The translations under genes were made by a program, and so were the position numbers. A DNA stretch of 44,604 nt from Spirochaetota bacterium. GTDB lineage: Bacteria; Spirochaetota; Spirochaetia; SPDA01; JAJSAL01. Where the stretch lies: the NCBI GenBank assembly GCA_024274705.1, contig JAJSAL010000013.1:1-44604 (forward strand), given 5' to 3'. How positions within the stretch are numbered: the stretch's first letter is position 1; each line of letters opens with the position of its first letter. The notes under the pieces are model-generated. The model had not been told where the DNA came from and did no database searches. It saw nothing but the letters and a program-made list of their open reading frames with translations. Positions 27,228 to 35,512 of this stretch are shown piece by piece.

Positions 27228-28313
27228 ATGGTAACAGAAGCAATGATCGAAAAAATCCCCAAGGTGGAACTTCATGACCACCTGGATGGAGGGGTGCGGC
27301 CGGAAACCATCCTGGAGCTGGCAAAGGAATACTCCATCGATCTTCCGGCTGGTGAGCCGGATCAACTGGCGGCCTGGTTCCACCGGGGAGCGGACAGGAA
27401 AAATCTTGTTCTCTACCTGGAAGGTTTTTCCGTTACGCTTTCGGTGATGCAGACCCAGGAAGGATTGGAACGCATTGCCTACGAAGCGATGGAGGACCGC
27501 AGGCGGGACAACGTAATGTACCTAGAAATCCGTTTTGCGCCGATCCTGCATCTTCATAAGGGTCTCAACCTGGAACAGGTGGTGGAATCGGTCTTACGGG
27601 GGCTGGAACGGGGGCGAAAAGATTTCGGGATGGATTACGGTCTCATCCTCTGTGCCATGCGTAACCAGGAAGCGGGTGTTTCCCTGGAAATTGCGGAACT
27701 GGCGGTAGCGTTTCGGGACCGGAACGTGGTGGGTTTCGACATTGCCGGGGACGAGTTCGGACATCCGCCGAAGCGACATATAGACGCATTCCAATATATT
27801 CGTAACCGTAATTTCAATATCACCATACACGCAGGTGAAGCCTTCGGCATAGAGTCGATCTGGCAGGCCCTCCAGATCTGCGGCGCCCACAGGATCGGTC
27901 ATGCTACACGGCTGGTGGAAGATATGGTCGTCCAGGGTACACGTATCGAAAAGATGAGTTCACTGTCCCACTTCATCCGTGACAAACGGATACCCATGGA
28001 GATGTGCCTGTCCTCGAACATACAGACAGGAGCCGCGAAATCCCTGGAAGAACATCCCTTTCAGCTCTACTTCCGGAACCACTTCAGGGTCCTCCTGTGT
28101 ACCGATAACCGGCTCATGAGCAACACTACCCTCACCAAGGAGATGAGCCTGGCTGTACAGTACTTCGGTCTTACCTTGAGAGACCTGGAAAAACTGACCA
28201 TCAATTCGATGAAATCAGCCTTCGTCCACTACGATGAACGGATCCGGATTATCTACGATGTCCTGAAACCCAGGTTTGCCCGTCTCCGGGAAGAAACCAA
28301 TCCCATGGATTAG
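27228..28313 (+). CDS. add: Adenosine deaminase
   Basis: A 361-residue adenosine deaminase (adenosine to inosine plus ammonia). Zinc ligands HDHLDGG at the start (HxH), ITIHAGE with the ligand His and base, RIGHATRL, and CTDNRLMSNTTL, where Asp completes the site. CLSSNIQTG is also family-typical. The reading frame is open from 27114, but those 38 residues match nothing and the ATG at 27228 has GGAG 13 bases upstream; an ATG at 27243 is also possible. Acts with mtnP in purine-nucleoside salvage from the divergent region 27102-27227. Confidence 0.94.
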   Translation: MVTEAMIEKIPKVELHDHLDGGVRPETILELAKEYSIDLPAGEPDQLAAWFHRGADRKNLVLYLEGFSVTLSVMQTQEGLERIAYEAMEDRRRDNVMYLEIRFAPILHLHKGLNLEQVVESVLRGLERGRKDFGMDYGLILCAMRNQEAGVSLEIAELAVAFRDRNVVGFDIAGDEFGHPPKRHIDAFQYIRNRNFNITIHAGEAFGIESIWQALQICGAHRIGHATRLVEDMVVQGTRIEKMSSLSHFIRDKRIPMEMCLSSNIQTGAAKSLEEHPFQLYFRNHFRVLLCTDNRLMSNTTLTKEMSLAVQYFGLTLRDLEKLTINSMKSAFVHYDERIRIIYDVLKPRFARLREETNPMD

Positions 28314-28318
28314 TCAAC

Positions 28319-28798
28319 ATGAAATGGCCCCTTCTGGAAACGTTACCGAGTGTCCTTCTCTCCGCTTTTTTCGTTCAATTCCTCGCCCAGACCGTCAAGG
28401 TGATCATCTATTCCTTCCGGGAGGGCAGACTGACAATGGACTACGCCACCTCCGCCGGGGGGATGCCCAGTACCCATTCCGCCTTCGTTGCCGCTCTTTC
28501 GTTTTCTGTGGGGATACGTCACGGATTGGACTCAGACCTCTTCGCTATCTGTGTGGTGTTTTCCAGTATCGTTGTGTACGATGCAGGCAGACTCAGGAGG
28601 ACCGTAGAAAAGCACTCGAAAGCACTCTCCCGTATCGTATCCACAGTCCTTCCAGGAGAAAAGGTCGACCTTCCTGAAACGGAAGGTCACACCTTCATGG
28701 AAATCCTGGTGGGAATTATCTTCGGCGGCGCTGCCGGTGCAGGCATCACCTTGCTGCTGATGCAGCTGGAACCCTTCTTCCGCTCCTTAATACCCTGA
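28319..28798 (+). CDS. DUF212 / PAP2-related membrane protein
   Basis: A 159-residue membrane protein of the DUF212 (YuiD-like, haloperoxidase-related) family. The conserved block SAGGMPSTHSAFVAAL carries the PSTHS motif shared with acid phosphatases, and YDAGRLRRTVEKHSKAL holds the second conserved region. Three to four hydrophobic helices are visible. The family function is unknown. It begins 5 bases after add and is probably co-transcribed; its 3' end overlaps the next gene on the other strand by 12 bases. Confidence 0.87.
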   Translation: MKWPLLETLPSVLLSAFFVQFLAQTVKVIIYSFREGRLTMDYATSAGGMPSTHSAFVAALSFSVGIRHGLDSDLFAICVVFSSIVVYDAGRLRRTVEKHSKALSRIVSTVLPGEKVDLPETEGHTFMEILVGIIFGGAAGAGITLLLMQLEPFFRSLIP

Positions 28799-29461
28799 AT
28801 ACGGCAGGAACGTCACTTTCTTCAGCTTCACCTTCACGAAGGCATGATAGGACCCGGCATCGATGATGATCCGCGGAATTTCCATGAGAAGCACTTCCCC
28901 GGTAATCCTCCGGGGTTTGTTGTAGACCTTTTGCCGGGCATACTCCCGGATCGCCTCCTTGACAGCCTTCTGAATTGCTGTGACTTTCTCTTTGTATCCC
29001 ATAAGGATACTCGCAGATCCTCTCCCGGAAGATGTGGGAAACACGTTGCTCTTCCACCCTTCTATCCGGTCAACCTGGTATTCTTCCAGGTTGTACCGCA
29101 CCCGTGCGATCAGAATGTCCTCTTCTTTCCGGCTCTGCCGCACCTGCAGGCCCGGATCACCCCAGGCCAGCTGATACACCGGTTCCAGCAGAAACTCTTC
29201 TTTTACCCGGCGTGTCTCATCCGGAGGGACGTACACGAACCGGAATCCATAGATCATCCCGGAGAATACGTACAACGCCTCTTCCAGGATTCGCGACGCG
29301 GCTTCTTCTTTTGTCAGGGGATAGTCTTCCGAATCCTGCACAGCCGGTTCGAGTTCCGCCCGGAACTCTCCCTCCAGCCACACCGGCCGGCCGAATTGAC
29401 CGAACACCGGGACGGAACAAAAGAGTAAGAGCCATGAAAGAAATCGCGCCGGACCTGTCAT
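28787..29461 (-). CDS. Exported protein of unknown function
   Basis: A 224-residue protein with a signal peptide (FLSWLLLFCSVPVFG, cleavage near residue 22) and no further membrane segment, so probably periplasmic. A repeated LEEAL/IREYARQKVYNK helical character and several Tyr- and Arg-rich strands are visible, but I do not recognise a family. It follows the rhomboid gene by 3 bases and is likely in one operon with it, so a link to membrane proteolysis is possible. Confidence 0.7.
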   Translation of the reverse strand: MTGPARFLSWLLLFCSVPVFGQFGRPVWLEGEFRAELEPAVQDSEDYPLTKEEAASRILEEALYVFSGMIYGFRFVYVPPDETRRVKEEFLLEPVYQLAWGDPGLQVRQSRKEEDILIARVRYNLEEYQVDRIEGWKSNVFPTSSGRGSASILMGYKEKVTAIQKAVKEAIREYARQKVYNKPRRITGEVLLMEIPRIIIDAGSYHAFVKVKLKKVTFLPYSGY

Positions 29462-29464
29462 TTC

Positions 29465-30112
29465 CTACCGATAATATCGGTCATGGCCGAGGAAAACTTT
29501 CACAGGATTGATGCCCAGGCGTACAACAAAATAGAAAAAAGCGAAGCCGAATCCCGCCAGGTGAGTCAAATGGGCCACCCCACTCCTCACACTGAAAATC
29601 TGGGAAAAAAGTTCGATCCCGGTGTATATCAATACCAGGTGGGTCGCCTTCATAGGGAAGATCCCCATAATATAAATCCTGGAGTCCGGAAAATAGGTCG
29701 CAAATGCCAGGAGTACCGCAAAAATAGCACCGGACGCGCCTAACAGCCACACCTGGAAAGCACCGGTAAACCAGTAGACCAGCAGAGAGAACGCTCCCGC
29801 GCCTATACCGCTGATAAAGTAAAAGAGGAGAAACTCGTGACTCCCCATTTTCCGTTCCACCTGTACGCCGAAAAAGAAAAGGGCCAGCATGTTGAAGAGG
29901 ATGTGGGAAAATCCGGCATGGGTGAACATATAGGTGACGATCTGCCAGTAAAACTTTCTGCCTACGAAGAGCACCGGGTTCAGTGCCAGATACGCCCGGG
30001 TACTGGGCATTGCCATATTGATCAGATATATCAATACATTTACGACGATGATTGCGAAAGCTGCGTTGTAGAACCGGTATGTAAATGGTCGTGTTACAAG
30101 TGAGTTGTTCAT
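29465..30112 (-). CDS. Rhomboid-family intramembrane serine protease
   Basis: A 215-residue polytopic membrane protein with six predicted helices. The catalytic dyad is visible as Ser127 in LLGASGAIFA (GxSG) and His184 in LTHLAGFGFAF; HILFNM at 70-75 gives the oxyanion His and Asn. Such enzymes cut membrane-anchored substrates within the bilayer. Substrate unknown. The start at 30112 is supported by an upstream promoter. Confidence 0.92.
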   Translation of the reverse strand: MNNSLVTRPFTYRFYNAAFAIIVVNVLIYLINMAMPSTRAYLALNPVLFVGRKFYWQIVTYMFTHAGFSHILFNMLALFFFGVQVERKMGSHEFLLFYFISGIGAGAFSLLVYWFTGAFQVWLLGASGAIFAVLLAFATYFPDSRIYIMGIFPMKATHLVLIYTGIELFSQIFSVRSGVAHLTHLAGFGFAFFYFVVRLGINPVKVFLGHDRYYR

Positions 30113-30118
30113 AGTTAC

Positions 30119-30147
30119 AAAGTAGTAGCAAATACTTTTCTGGTCAA
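30119..30147 (-). promoter_or_regulatory. Promoter of the rhomboid gene
   Basis: On the minus strand TTGACC (30142-30147), 17 bases, TACTTT (30119-30124). The transcript would start only a few bases before the ATG at 30112. A TATATT at 30160-30165 on the plus strand could be the -10 box for rlmE, but no good -35 accompanies it. Confidence 0.45.
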
Positions 30148-30174
30148 CTCAAAATATGGTATATTGAGCTCTCC

Positions 30175-30795
30175 ATGAAAGGGAAAAACAGCCGTTCTGC
30201 ACCGGATTACTACGCAACACAGGCCAAAAAGGAAGGATACCCTGCCAGGAGCGTGTATAAACTCAAGGAAATTCAACAGAAATTCTCTGTGATCAGGAAA
30301 GGAAACACCGTTTTAGACCTGGGAGCCGCACCCGGGAGCTGGAGCAAATACGCTCTGGAACTCGTACGTTCCGGAGGGAAGGTGACCGGAATTGATCTGA
30401 AACCCTGGCAGATCAGCGGCGGCGACAGTCGTATATCCTGCCTCACCGGTGATATCTTCGACGAAAAACTGATGGATTCGATCATGGAACACGGGAGACC
30501 TGACGTGATTATGAGCGACGCGGCTCCGGCCACAACCGGGAACAGGACCATCGATTCCGCCCGGTCCATGGCCCTGGCGGAGCAGGTTCTTACGCTGTGT
30601 ACCCGCTACCTCTCACATCATGGGAGGATGATCGTTAAAGTGTTCCAGGGCCCTGATGTTAAGATGTTTACCGCACATGCGGGGAAACTGTTTGAATCGG
30701 TAAAGGTATTCAAGCCGAAGGCCTGCAGAACAGATTCCTTCGAAGTGTACCTTCTGGGGATCGGGAAAAAAGCCGGATCATATGATAAAAGTTAA
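30175..30795 (+). CDS. rlmE: 23S rRNA 2'-O-methyltransferase RlmE (FtsJ)
   Basis: A 206-residue FtsJ-type methyltransferase that methylates the ribose of U2552 in 23S rRNA using S-adenosylmethionine. It has YPARSVYKLKEI with the first Lys of the catalytic K-D-K-E tetrad, VLDLGAAPGSWSKYAL (SAM motif I, 46-61), IMSDAAPATTGN (Asp), MIVKVFQG (Lys) and SFEVYLLG (Glu). Length is normal. Faces away from the rhomboid gene. Confidence 0.96.
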   Translation: MKGKNSRSAPDYYATQAKKEGYPARSVYKLKEIQQKFSVIRKGNTVLDLGAAPGSWSKYALELVRSGGKVTGIDLKPWQISGGDSRISCLTGDIFDEKLMDSIMEHGRPDVIMSDAAPATTGNRTIDSARSMALAEQVLTLCTRYLSHHGRMIVKVFQGPDVKMFTAHAGKLFESVKVFKPKACRTDSFEVYLLGIGKKAGSYDKS

Positions 30796-30823
30796 CCTGA
30801 AAGGAGCCGACATATCAGGTAAG

Positions 30824-31564
30824 ATGAATGCTGCAGTAAAAATCCTTACGGCATCGCTCCTCTTACTCCCGGCACTGTCCTGTACCACCCTGGGCAGGAG
30901 GAGTTCCGGCGAATGGTAGCAGGCGACCCTTACAGGAAAGATCCGGGAAGCCCGGGAACAGCGGCGTACCCGGGACCACCTGGAACCGGGTATAACCGGT
31001 TCGGAAGTATCGGATATTCAGGAAAAGCTCATACAGGGGGCACGGTCTCTCCTCGGTAAAGATGAGATCATCGTACGGGGTAAACGGTTTCCCATGGACT
31101 GCACCGGCGTGGTGCTGGCTGTCTACTATTACGCGGGCATCGACCTGGCGAAGGATTTTTCATCGTATACAGGGAACGGGGTGGCACGGCTTCATTCTTA
31201 TCTGGCGGACCATGACCTCCTCTACGACACCCTGGTTCCCCGGCCGGGGGACATCATCTTCTGGGACAATACCTACGACCGCAATGAAGACGGACGGTGG
31301 AACGATACCTTCACCCACTCCGGTATGGTTGTACAGACCAGTGCGTGGGGTACTATCGACTATGTACATCATAATTACCGGAGGGGGATCGTTCTGGAAC
31401 GGATGAACCTGAAAGAACCTGATGTTCATGAGAAAGAAATAGACGGGAGCATAGTGATCATCAATTCACCCATGAGGATGCGGGGTTCTCCCAAAGGCCC
31501 CGGGTGGCTTGCCAGCCACCTGTACAGGGATTTCGGCAGGGGATATGAACTGCCCCGGGATTGA
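30824..31564 (+). pseudogene. NlpC/P60-like lipoprotein gene with in-frame TAG
   Basis: From the ATG at 30824 the frame reads a lipoprotein leader (MNAAVKILTASLLLLPALSC, lipobox Cys20), 11 more residues, then TAG at 30917-30919. It stays open in the same frame for 214 further codons to the TGA at 31562. The downstream part has a Cys-His peptidase pattern of the NlpC/P60 type: FPMDCTGVVLAVYYYAGI with Cys at 31100-31102, RPGDIIFWDNTY, and FTHSGMVVQ with His. Such proteins cut peptidoglycan peptides. One substitution (for example CAG to TAG) would explain the break. A restart at 31094 would give no leader and start inside the catalytic motif. Likely a fresh pseudogene, unless the TAG is read through or is a sequencing error. 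Confidence 0.75.
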
Positions 31565-31572
31565 AAACCCGG

Positions 31573-32181
31573 CTACCTTCCCAGCCCCGGTAGATTGAGG
31601 GAACGGAAAAATCCGGACTTGCCGTAAAACCTGTGCCACTTGCCATGGATAAGTCCGTTTTTTTCTTCCAGGGTATCGAAGATGAATTCTGCATACTCCT
31701 CCAGTTGTTCCACATGAGAGTCAAATCCATTCAGTATAAAGGTTTCATTCTGATACGCCGAAAAGAGAGATTCTGCAAGGGCTTTGAAACCCCCTGTAGA
31801 AAAGGCGTTTAACGGCGCAGAACTTCCTGGTTCACGGTTGTGGAGTACAAAGGAAATAATTCCTTCTTTCCGTTTCAGGAAAAGGGTAAGCACCTCTTTT
31901 AAGATAAAGAGGGTGCCTTTGAACAACGAGTCGACGACAATTTCCAGATCCACAGCAGGGATGTCGTGGACAAGGCGCCTGTCGTTGTTTGTGCCGTGAA
32001 CGAGAAGAACCGAATCGATGGATCCGTATTCATTCAATCCCTTCAGTACCAGGGACCTGGCGGAAAACGGGGTAAGCCTTGCTGAACCGCAGACCACGTT
32101 AAAACCTCTGGATTGGGAGGAGGAGAGGAGGTATTCCTTTAGAGGAGTATCATTACCCGCGATAAGAACGGTCCGGCCCAT
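31573..32181 (-). CDS. SDR-like protein lacking the catalytic Tyr
   Basis: About 202 residues from the ATG at 32181. The layout resembles a Rossmann-fold short-chain dehydrogenase: RTVLIAGNDTPL at the start, IDSVLLVHGTNND in place of the NNAG strand, and NAFSTGGFKALAESL in place of the YxxxK helix. The usual Tyr is Phe, the Ser is absent and the glycine-rich loop is altered, so oxidoreductase activity is doubtful. It may have a binding or regulatory role. The frame is open to 32241, but the ATG at 32181 begins the conserved strand. Confidence 0.6.
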   Translation of the reverse strand: MGRTVLIAGNDTPLKEYLLSSSQSRGFNVVCGSARLTPFSARSLVLKGLNEYGSIDSVLLVHGTNNDRRLVHDIPAVDLEIVVDSLFKGTLFILKEVLTLFLKRKEGIISFVLHNREPGSSAPLNAFSTGGFKALAESLFSAYQNETFILNGFDSHVEQLEEYAEFIFDTLEEKNGLIHGKWHRFYGKSGFFRSLNLPGLGR

Positions 32182-32246
32182 GGAATGGTATACTACCGTT
32201 TTATCGTTACAGTGGTCAACACGATTGTTTTCTGGTACCATACATC

Positions 32247-33887
32247 ATGATTGTCGGAACAGCTCAGATCAACACCACCATCGGGGATTTCCCTGGGAAC
32301 CGCGCCAGGATCATCGACGTCATCCTCCGGGCGGCGGAACGACAGGTGGATCTCGTTGTATTCCCGGAAATGAGTATCTGCGGGTACCCTCCAATGGACC
32401 TTCTGGATCACGAAGCGTTCGTACAGGAAAATCTGAAATCTCTCCGGATCATCCAAAAGAGTGTTCCCGGCGGTATTGCAGCGGCCTTAGGATACGTGGA
32501 CCGGAACAGGGAAAGCTCAGGGAAATCCCTCCGGAACGTTGTGTCGGTAATCGCCGGCAGCAGGATTATCCACACCCAGGCTAAAAGTCTTCTCCCCACC
32601 TATGATGTATTTGACGAAACCAGGTATTTTGAAGCAGCACCGTCGCACACAACCTTCGAGTTCAAAGGGGAGTGTATAGGGATCGCCATATGCGAAGACC
32701 TCTGGTGGGAACAGGAAGCGGTGCCCGGAACGCGGTATGCTCTGGACCCGGTAAATGAGCTCCTTGACCGGGGGGCAGGTGTTATCCTTTCCCCGTCGGC
32801 TTCTCCCTACTTTTCTAAAAAAGTTCATACCCGGCTTGCCCTCATCTCGAAGATCGGAAAATCTTCAGGTGTGCCTGTGGTGTACGTAAATATGACCGGG
32901 GGAAACGACAGCCTCATCTTCGACGGGAATTCCCTGGTTACCTCCGGGGATGGTTCCTGTATATACCGCGGGGCCGCATTTGAAGAAGATCTCGGTATCA
33001 TCGATATGGAAAAATCCTATCCTCGGGTATCCATCGAAATCGACACATACCAGGAAATAGAACTCGCCCTGGTAACCGGACTGAAAGATTACCTTAGAAA
33101 ATGCGGATTCTCCAGGGTGCACCTTGGTCTCTCCGGGGGTATAGATAGTGCCCTGGTTGCCGTACTGGCGGTGAAAGCCCTTGGCCCGGAGCAGGTACAC
33201 GCCTTCGCCATGCCTTCACGGTATTCGTCTCACAGGAGCGAGGAAGATGCCCGTCACCTCGCAGAGAATCTTGGGATATCCTTCGATGTGATATCCATCG
33301 AAGAAGTGTTCCCTGCGTTTCTCTCTTCCCTTCAGCCTCATTTTCACGGAAAAAAACCGGACGTTACGGAAGAGAACATCCAGGCACGAATCCGGGGAAC
33401 CCTGATGATGGCATACTCGAATAAATGGCACTCTCTCCTTCTGGTAACGGGAAATAAATCTGAACTGGCTACAGGCTACTGCACCCTTTACGGAGACATG
33501 TGCGGAGGCCTGGCCGTTATCGGGGACCTTCTTAAAACCGAGGTATATGAACTGGCACGGCATATCAACCGGGAGGGGAAAATCATACCCGAATCGATAC
33601 TGAAAAAACCGCCTTCAGCGGAACTGCGGCCCGGCCAGGAAGACCAGGATTCCCTTCCCCCTTACGAAGTGCTGGATGAAATCTTAAAACTCTACGTCCT
33701 TGAAAACCTGACGAAGGAGGAGATTATCGCCAGGGGATTTGATGAGGACCTGATAAGCAGAACCCTCACCCTGGTGGGAAGGGCGGAATATAAAAGACGC
33801 CAGTCAGCCCCGGTGCTGAAAGTCTCCTCCAGGGCATTCGGCACGGGCCGGAGGATGCCGATAGCCAGGAACATATACGAAGCCTGA
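32247..33887 (+). CDS. nadE: Glutamine-dependent NAD+ synthetase
   Basis: A 546-residue two-domain enzyme for the last step of NAD synthesis. The N-terminal nitrilase-type glutaminase has its Glu-Lys-Cys triad in VVFPEMSICGYPP, AKSLLPTYDVFDE and IAICEDLWW. The C-terminal NAD synthase has the ATP-pyrophosphatase loop LGLSGGIDSALVAVLA, followed by AFAMPSRYSS and the TGNKSELATGYCT segment. Length is typical for the glutamine-using form. Start supported by the conserved MIVGTAQINTTIGDF. Confidence 0.96.
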   Translation: MIVGTAQINTTIGDFPGNRARIIDVILRAAERQVDLVVFPEMSICGYPPMDLLDHEAFVQENLKSLRIIQKSVPGGIAAALGYVDRNRESSGKSLRNVVSVIAGSRIIHTQAKSLLPTYDVFDETRYFEAAPSHTTFEFKGECIGIAICEDLWWEQEAVPGTRYALDPVNELLDRGAGVILSPSASPYFSKKVHTRLALISKIGKSSGVPVVYVNMTGGNDSLIFDGNSLVTSGDGSCIYRGAAFEEDLGIIDMEKSYPRVSIEIDTYQEIELALVTGLKDYLRKCGFSRVHLGLSGGIDSALVAVLAVKALGPEQVHAFAMPSRYSSHRSEEDARHLAENLGISFDVISIEEVFPAFLSSLQPHFHGKKPDVTEENIQARIRGTLMMAYSNKWHSLLLVTGNKSELATGYCTLYGDMCGGLAVIGDLLKTEVYELARHINREGKIIPESILKKPPSAELRPGQEDQDSLPPYEVLDEILKLYVLENLTKEEIIARGFDEDLISRTLTLVGRAEYKRRQSAPVLKVSSRAFGTGRRMPIARNIYEA

Positions 33888-33928
33888 TGCTTAACCACGG
33901 CCTAACTACAGCCTGATTCGGCAAAAAA

Positions 33929-34486
33929 TCAACTGTCCCGGGGTTCCTCCATATCTTTCATCTGGTCCCTGATCCGGGCCGCTTCTTCGTAGTCCTCTTC
34001 CTCCACGGCTTTATCCAGTTTTCTCTGCAGCTGAGTCAGCCTGTCCACCTTTATCGTCCCACCGGGTATCTGGGATTCCTCGGTAATAGCGCTTACCGCT
34101 ACACCCGCATCGTCCACCACTGCATCTGCAATGTAGATCTTGCACTTCTGCCGTACCGCCAGGGCAAGGGAATCGGAAGGTCTGGAATCGATGATAAGTT
34201 CCTTTCCTTCGGTGGTGAGGACGAGCTGAGCGTAAAAGGTACCCTCTTTCAGCGAGGTGATTTCCACCCGCACTAAGGACATGCCGACCTCCTTCAGAAC
34301 CGATATGAAAAGATCATGGGTAAGGGGTCTGGGCATGGGCACATTACCCATACCGATGAGAATCGACTGTGCTTCCAGTTGTCCTATGAATATAGGAACT
34401 GCAACATCCGCGCCCACCGGGCGTACGAGTACTGCATTTCCCTGATCAGTCCTGGCGATGGTCCAAATTTCAGCTTCTACAAGCAT
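33929..34486 (-). CDS. Bifunctional-nuclease (DUF151) domain protein with UVR motif
   Basis: 185 residues. The first about 140 form a BFN/DUF151 domain (VPIFIGQLEAQSI, ELIIDSRPSDSLALAVR), a fold linked in some members to RNase/DNase activity. The C-terminal 40 residues form a UVR motif helix pair (LQRKLDKAVEEEDYEEAARI) as in UvrB, UvrC and Clp regulators, presumably a protein-binding site. This domain pair is widespread in bacteria. It follows the small MshEN-like gene by 15 bases and is likely co-transcribed with it. Confidence 0.9.
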   Translation of the reverse strand: MLVEAEIWTIARTDQGNAVLVRPVGADVAVPIFIGQLEAQSILIGMGNVPMPRPLTHDLFISVLKEVGMSLVRVEITSLKEGTFYAQLVLTTEGKELIIDSRPSDSLALAVRQKCKIYIADAVVDDAGVAVSAITEESQIPGGTIKVDRLTQLQRKLDKAVEEEDYEEAARIRDQMKDMEEPRDS

Positions 34487-34501
34487 ACCGTTCGTTTTCC
34501 C

Positions 34502-34693
34502 TTATGGGCTGCTTAAGTACCGGATCAGGTCCTGTACCTTCACGTATCCCTTTTCCACTGCTATCTCTCCAAAAAGACGGCGGTCTCCCGCTTTCTGAAG
34601 CAGGATGATATCCTGAATGTGCTCCTCTTTCATCAGGCCCAGCCGGAACAGTCCTTGTCCTATCTTTTCTTCGATTTTTGTTTCATCCTTCAT
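34502..34693 (-). CDS. Small MshEN-like protein (63 residues)
   Basis: A small acidic-basic protein that reads like one copy of the N-terminal motif of type II/IV secretion ATPases (MshEN): KIGQGLFRLGLMKEEHIQDI, a middle QKAGDRRLFGEIAVEKGYV, then KVQDLIRYL. MshEN motifs of long form bind cyclic di-GMP; whether this short one does is unknown. The same kind of segment is inserted in CheA of this window. The ATG at 34693 has GAGGT 5 bases upstream; a TTG at 34696 is less likely. Confidence 0.7.
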   Translation of the reverse strand: MKDETKIEEKIGQGLFRLGLMKEEHIQDIILLQKAGDRRLFGEIAVEKGYVKVQDLIRYLSSP

Positions 34694-34716
34694 CAACTAC
34701 CTCGAGCATATGTACT

Positions 34717-34745
34717 AGCATAAAGTATCATGTGTAAATTATCAA
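34717..34745 (-). promoter_or_regulatory. Promoter for the MshEN-like and BFN genes
   Basis: On the minus strand TTGATA (34740-34745), 17 bases, TATGCT (34717-34722), 24 bases before the ATG at 34693. It lies just after the stop of purQ and makes the downstream pair independent of the purine genes. Confidence 0.55.
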
Positions 34746-34750
34746 ATGTT

Positions 34751-35512
34751 TCAAGTGGATTCCAGAAGAAGTTTTTTTGTAATGTGATCCACACCGTTCT
34801 GAAAGATGGTTAAACCCTCCGCGGATTCCGGCGGCTCCCTGGTCCAGGAAGGATGGTTCTCCGGGATCAGAAAGGCTTCGGGATGGGGCATAAGGCCTAA
34901 AACACGGCCGGTTGCGTCTGTTATACCGGCGATGTCCAGAAGGGAACCGTTGGGATTTCTACCGGAATAGGTTAACACGATACTCTGCTCTTCCACCATC
35001 CTGTCCAGAATGTGTGCCGGTGCATAGAATCTCCCCTCCCCGTGGCGGATAGGGAGCTCCATAGAAGGCAGATCCTTTGTCCATACGCATCTGCTTTCAG
35101 GGTTGAAAGATACCCGTACCCAGCTGTCTTCAAACACACCGCTGCTGTTGTGAATCAGGGACACTTCCTGGGTCCAGTCACCGCTGAAATCGGGCAGCAT
35201 ACCCATCTTTACCAGGACCTGGAACCCGTTGCATATCCCTATTACCAGCTTGCCCTCCCGGACAAAGTGCTCGAGGTCTTCCTTCAGGTGTTTCTTACAA
35301 ACATGGGCAAACACGAGGCCGGAGCCGAGATGATCACCGAAGGAAAACCCTCCCGGGAAGCCGAGAATGTGCATCGATTCCAATATGTTCGGCTGCTCTA
35401 TCAGGTCATTGACATGGATTCTATGAACTGCTGCGCCGCTCAAGTGAAATGCCTGGGCAAGTTCCTCATCAGCATTGATCCCGTAACCGGTAATAACCGC
35501 CGCCTGTACCAT
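34751..35512 (-). CDS. purQ: FGAM synthase glutaminase subunit PurQ
   Basis: A 253-residue class I glutamine amidotransferase that supplies ammonia to PurL in the fourth step of purine synthesis. GFPGGFSFGDHLGSG is the PurQ signature; the nucleophile is the Cys in IGICNGFQVLV, and MPHPEAF near the end holds the His of the triad. The ATG is directly attached to the TAG of purL, so the two are translationally coupled. Slightly longer than Bacillus-type PurQ (about 227). Confidence 0.94.
   Translation of the reverse strand: MVQAAVITGYGINADEELAQAFHLSGAAVHRIHVNDLIEQPNILESMHILGFPGGFSFGDHLGSGLVFAHVCKKHLKEDLEHFVREGKLVIGICNGFQVLVKMGMLPDFSGDWTQEVSLIHNSSGVFEDSWVRVSFNPESRCVWTKDLPSMELPIRHGEGRFYAPAHILDRMVEEQSIVLTYSGRNPNGSLLDIAGITDATGRVLGLMPHPEAFLIPENHPSWTREPPESAEGLTIFQNGVDHITKKLLLEST

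Noticed and set aside
28844-29428. 194-codon open frame on + opposite the exported protein gene
   Set aside because: The opposite frame has a clear leader and couples to the rhomboid gene; this one has neither.
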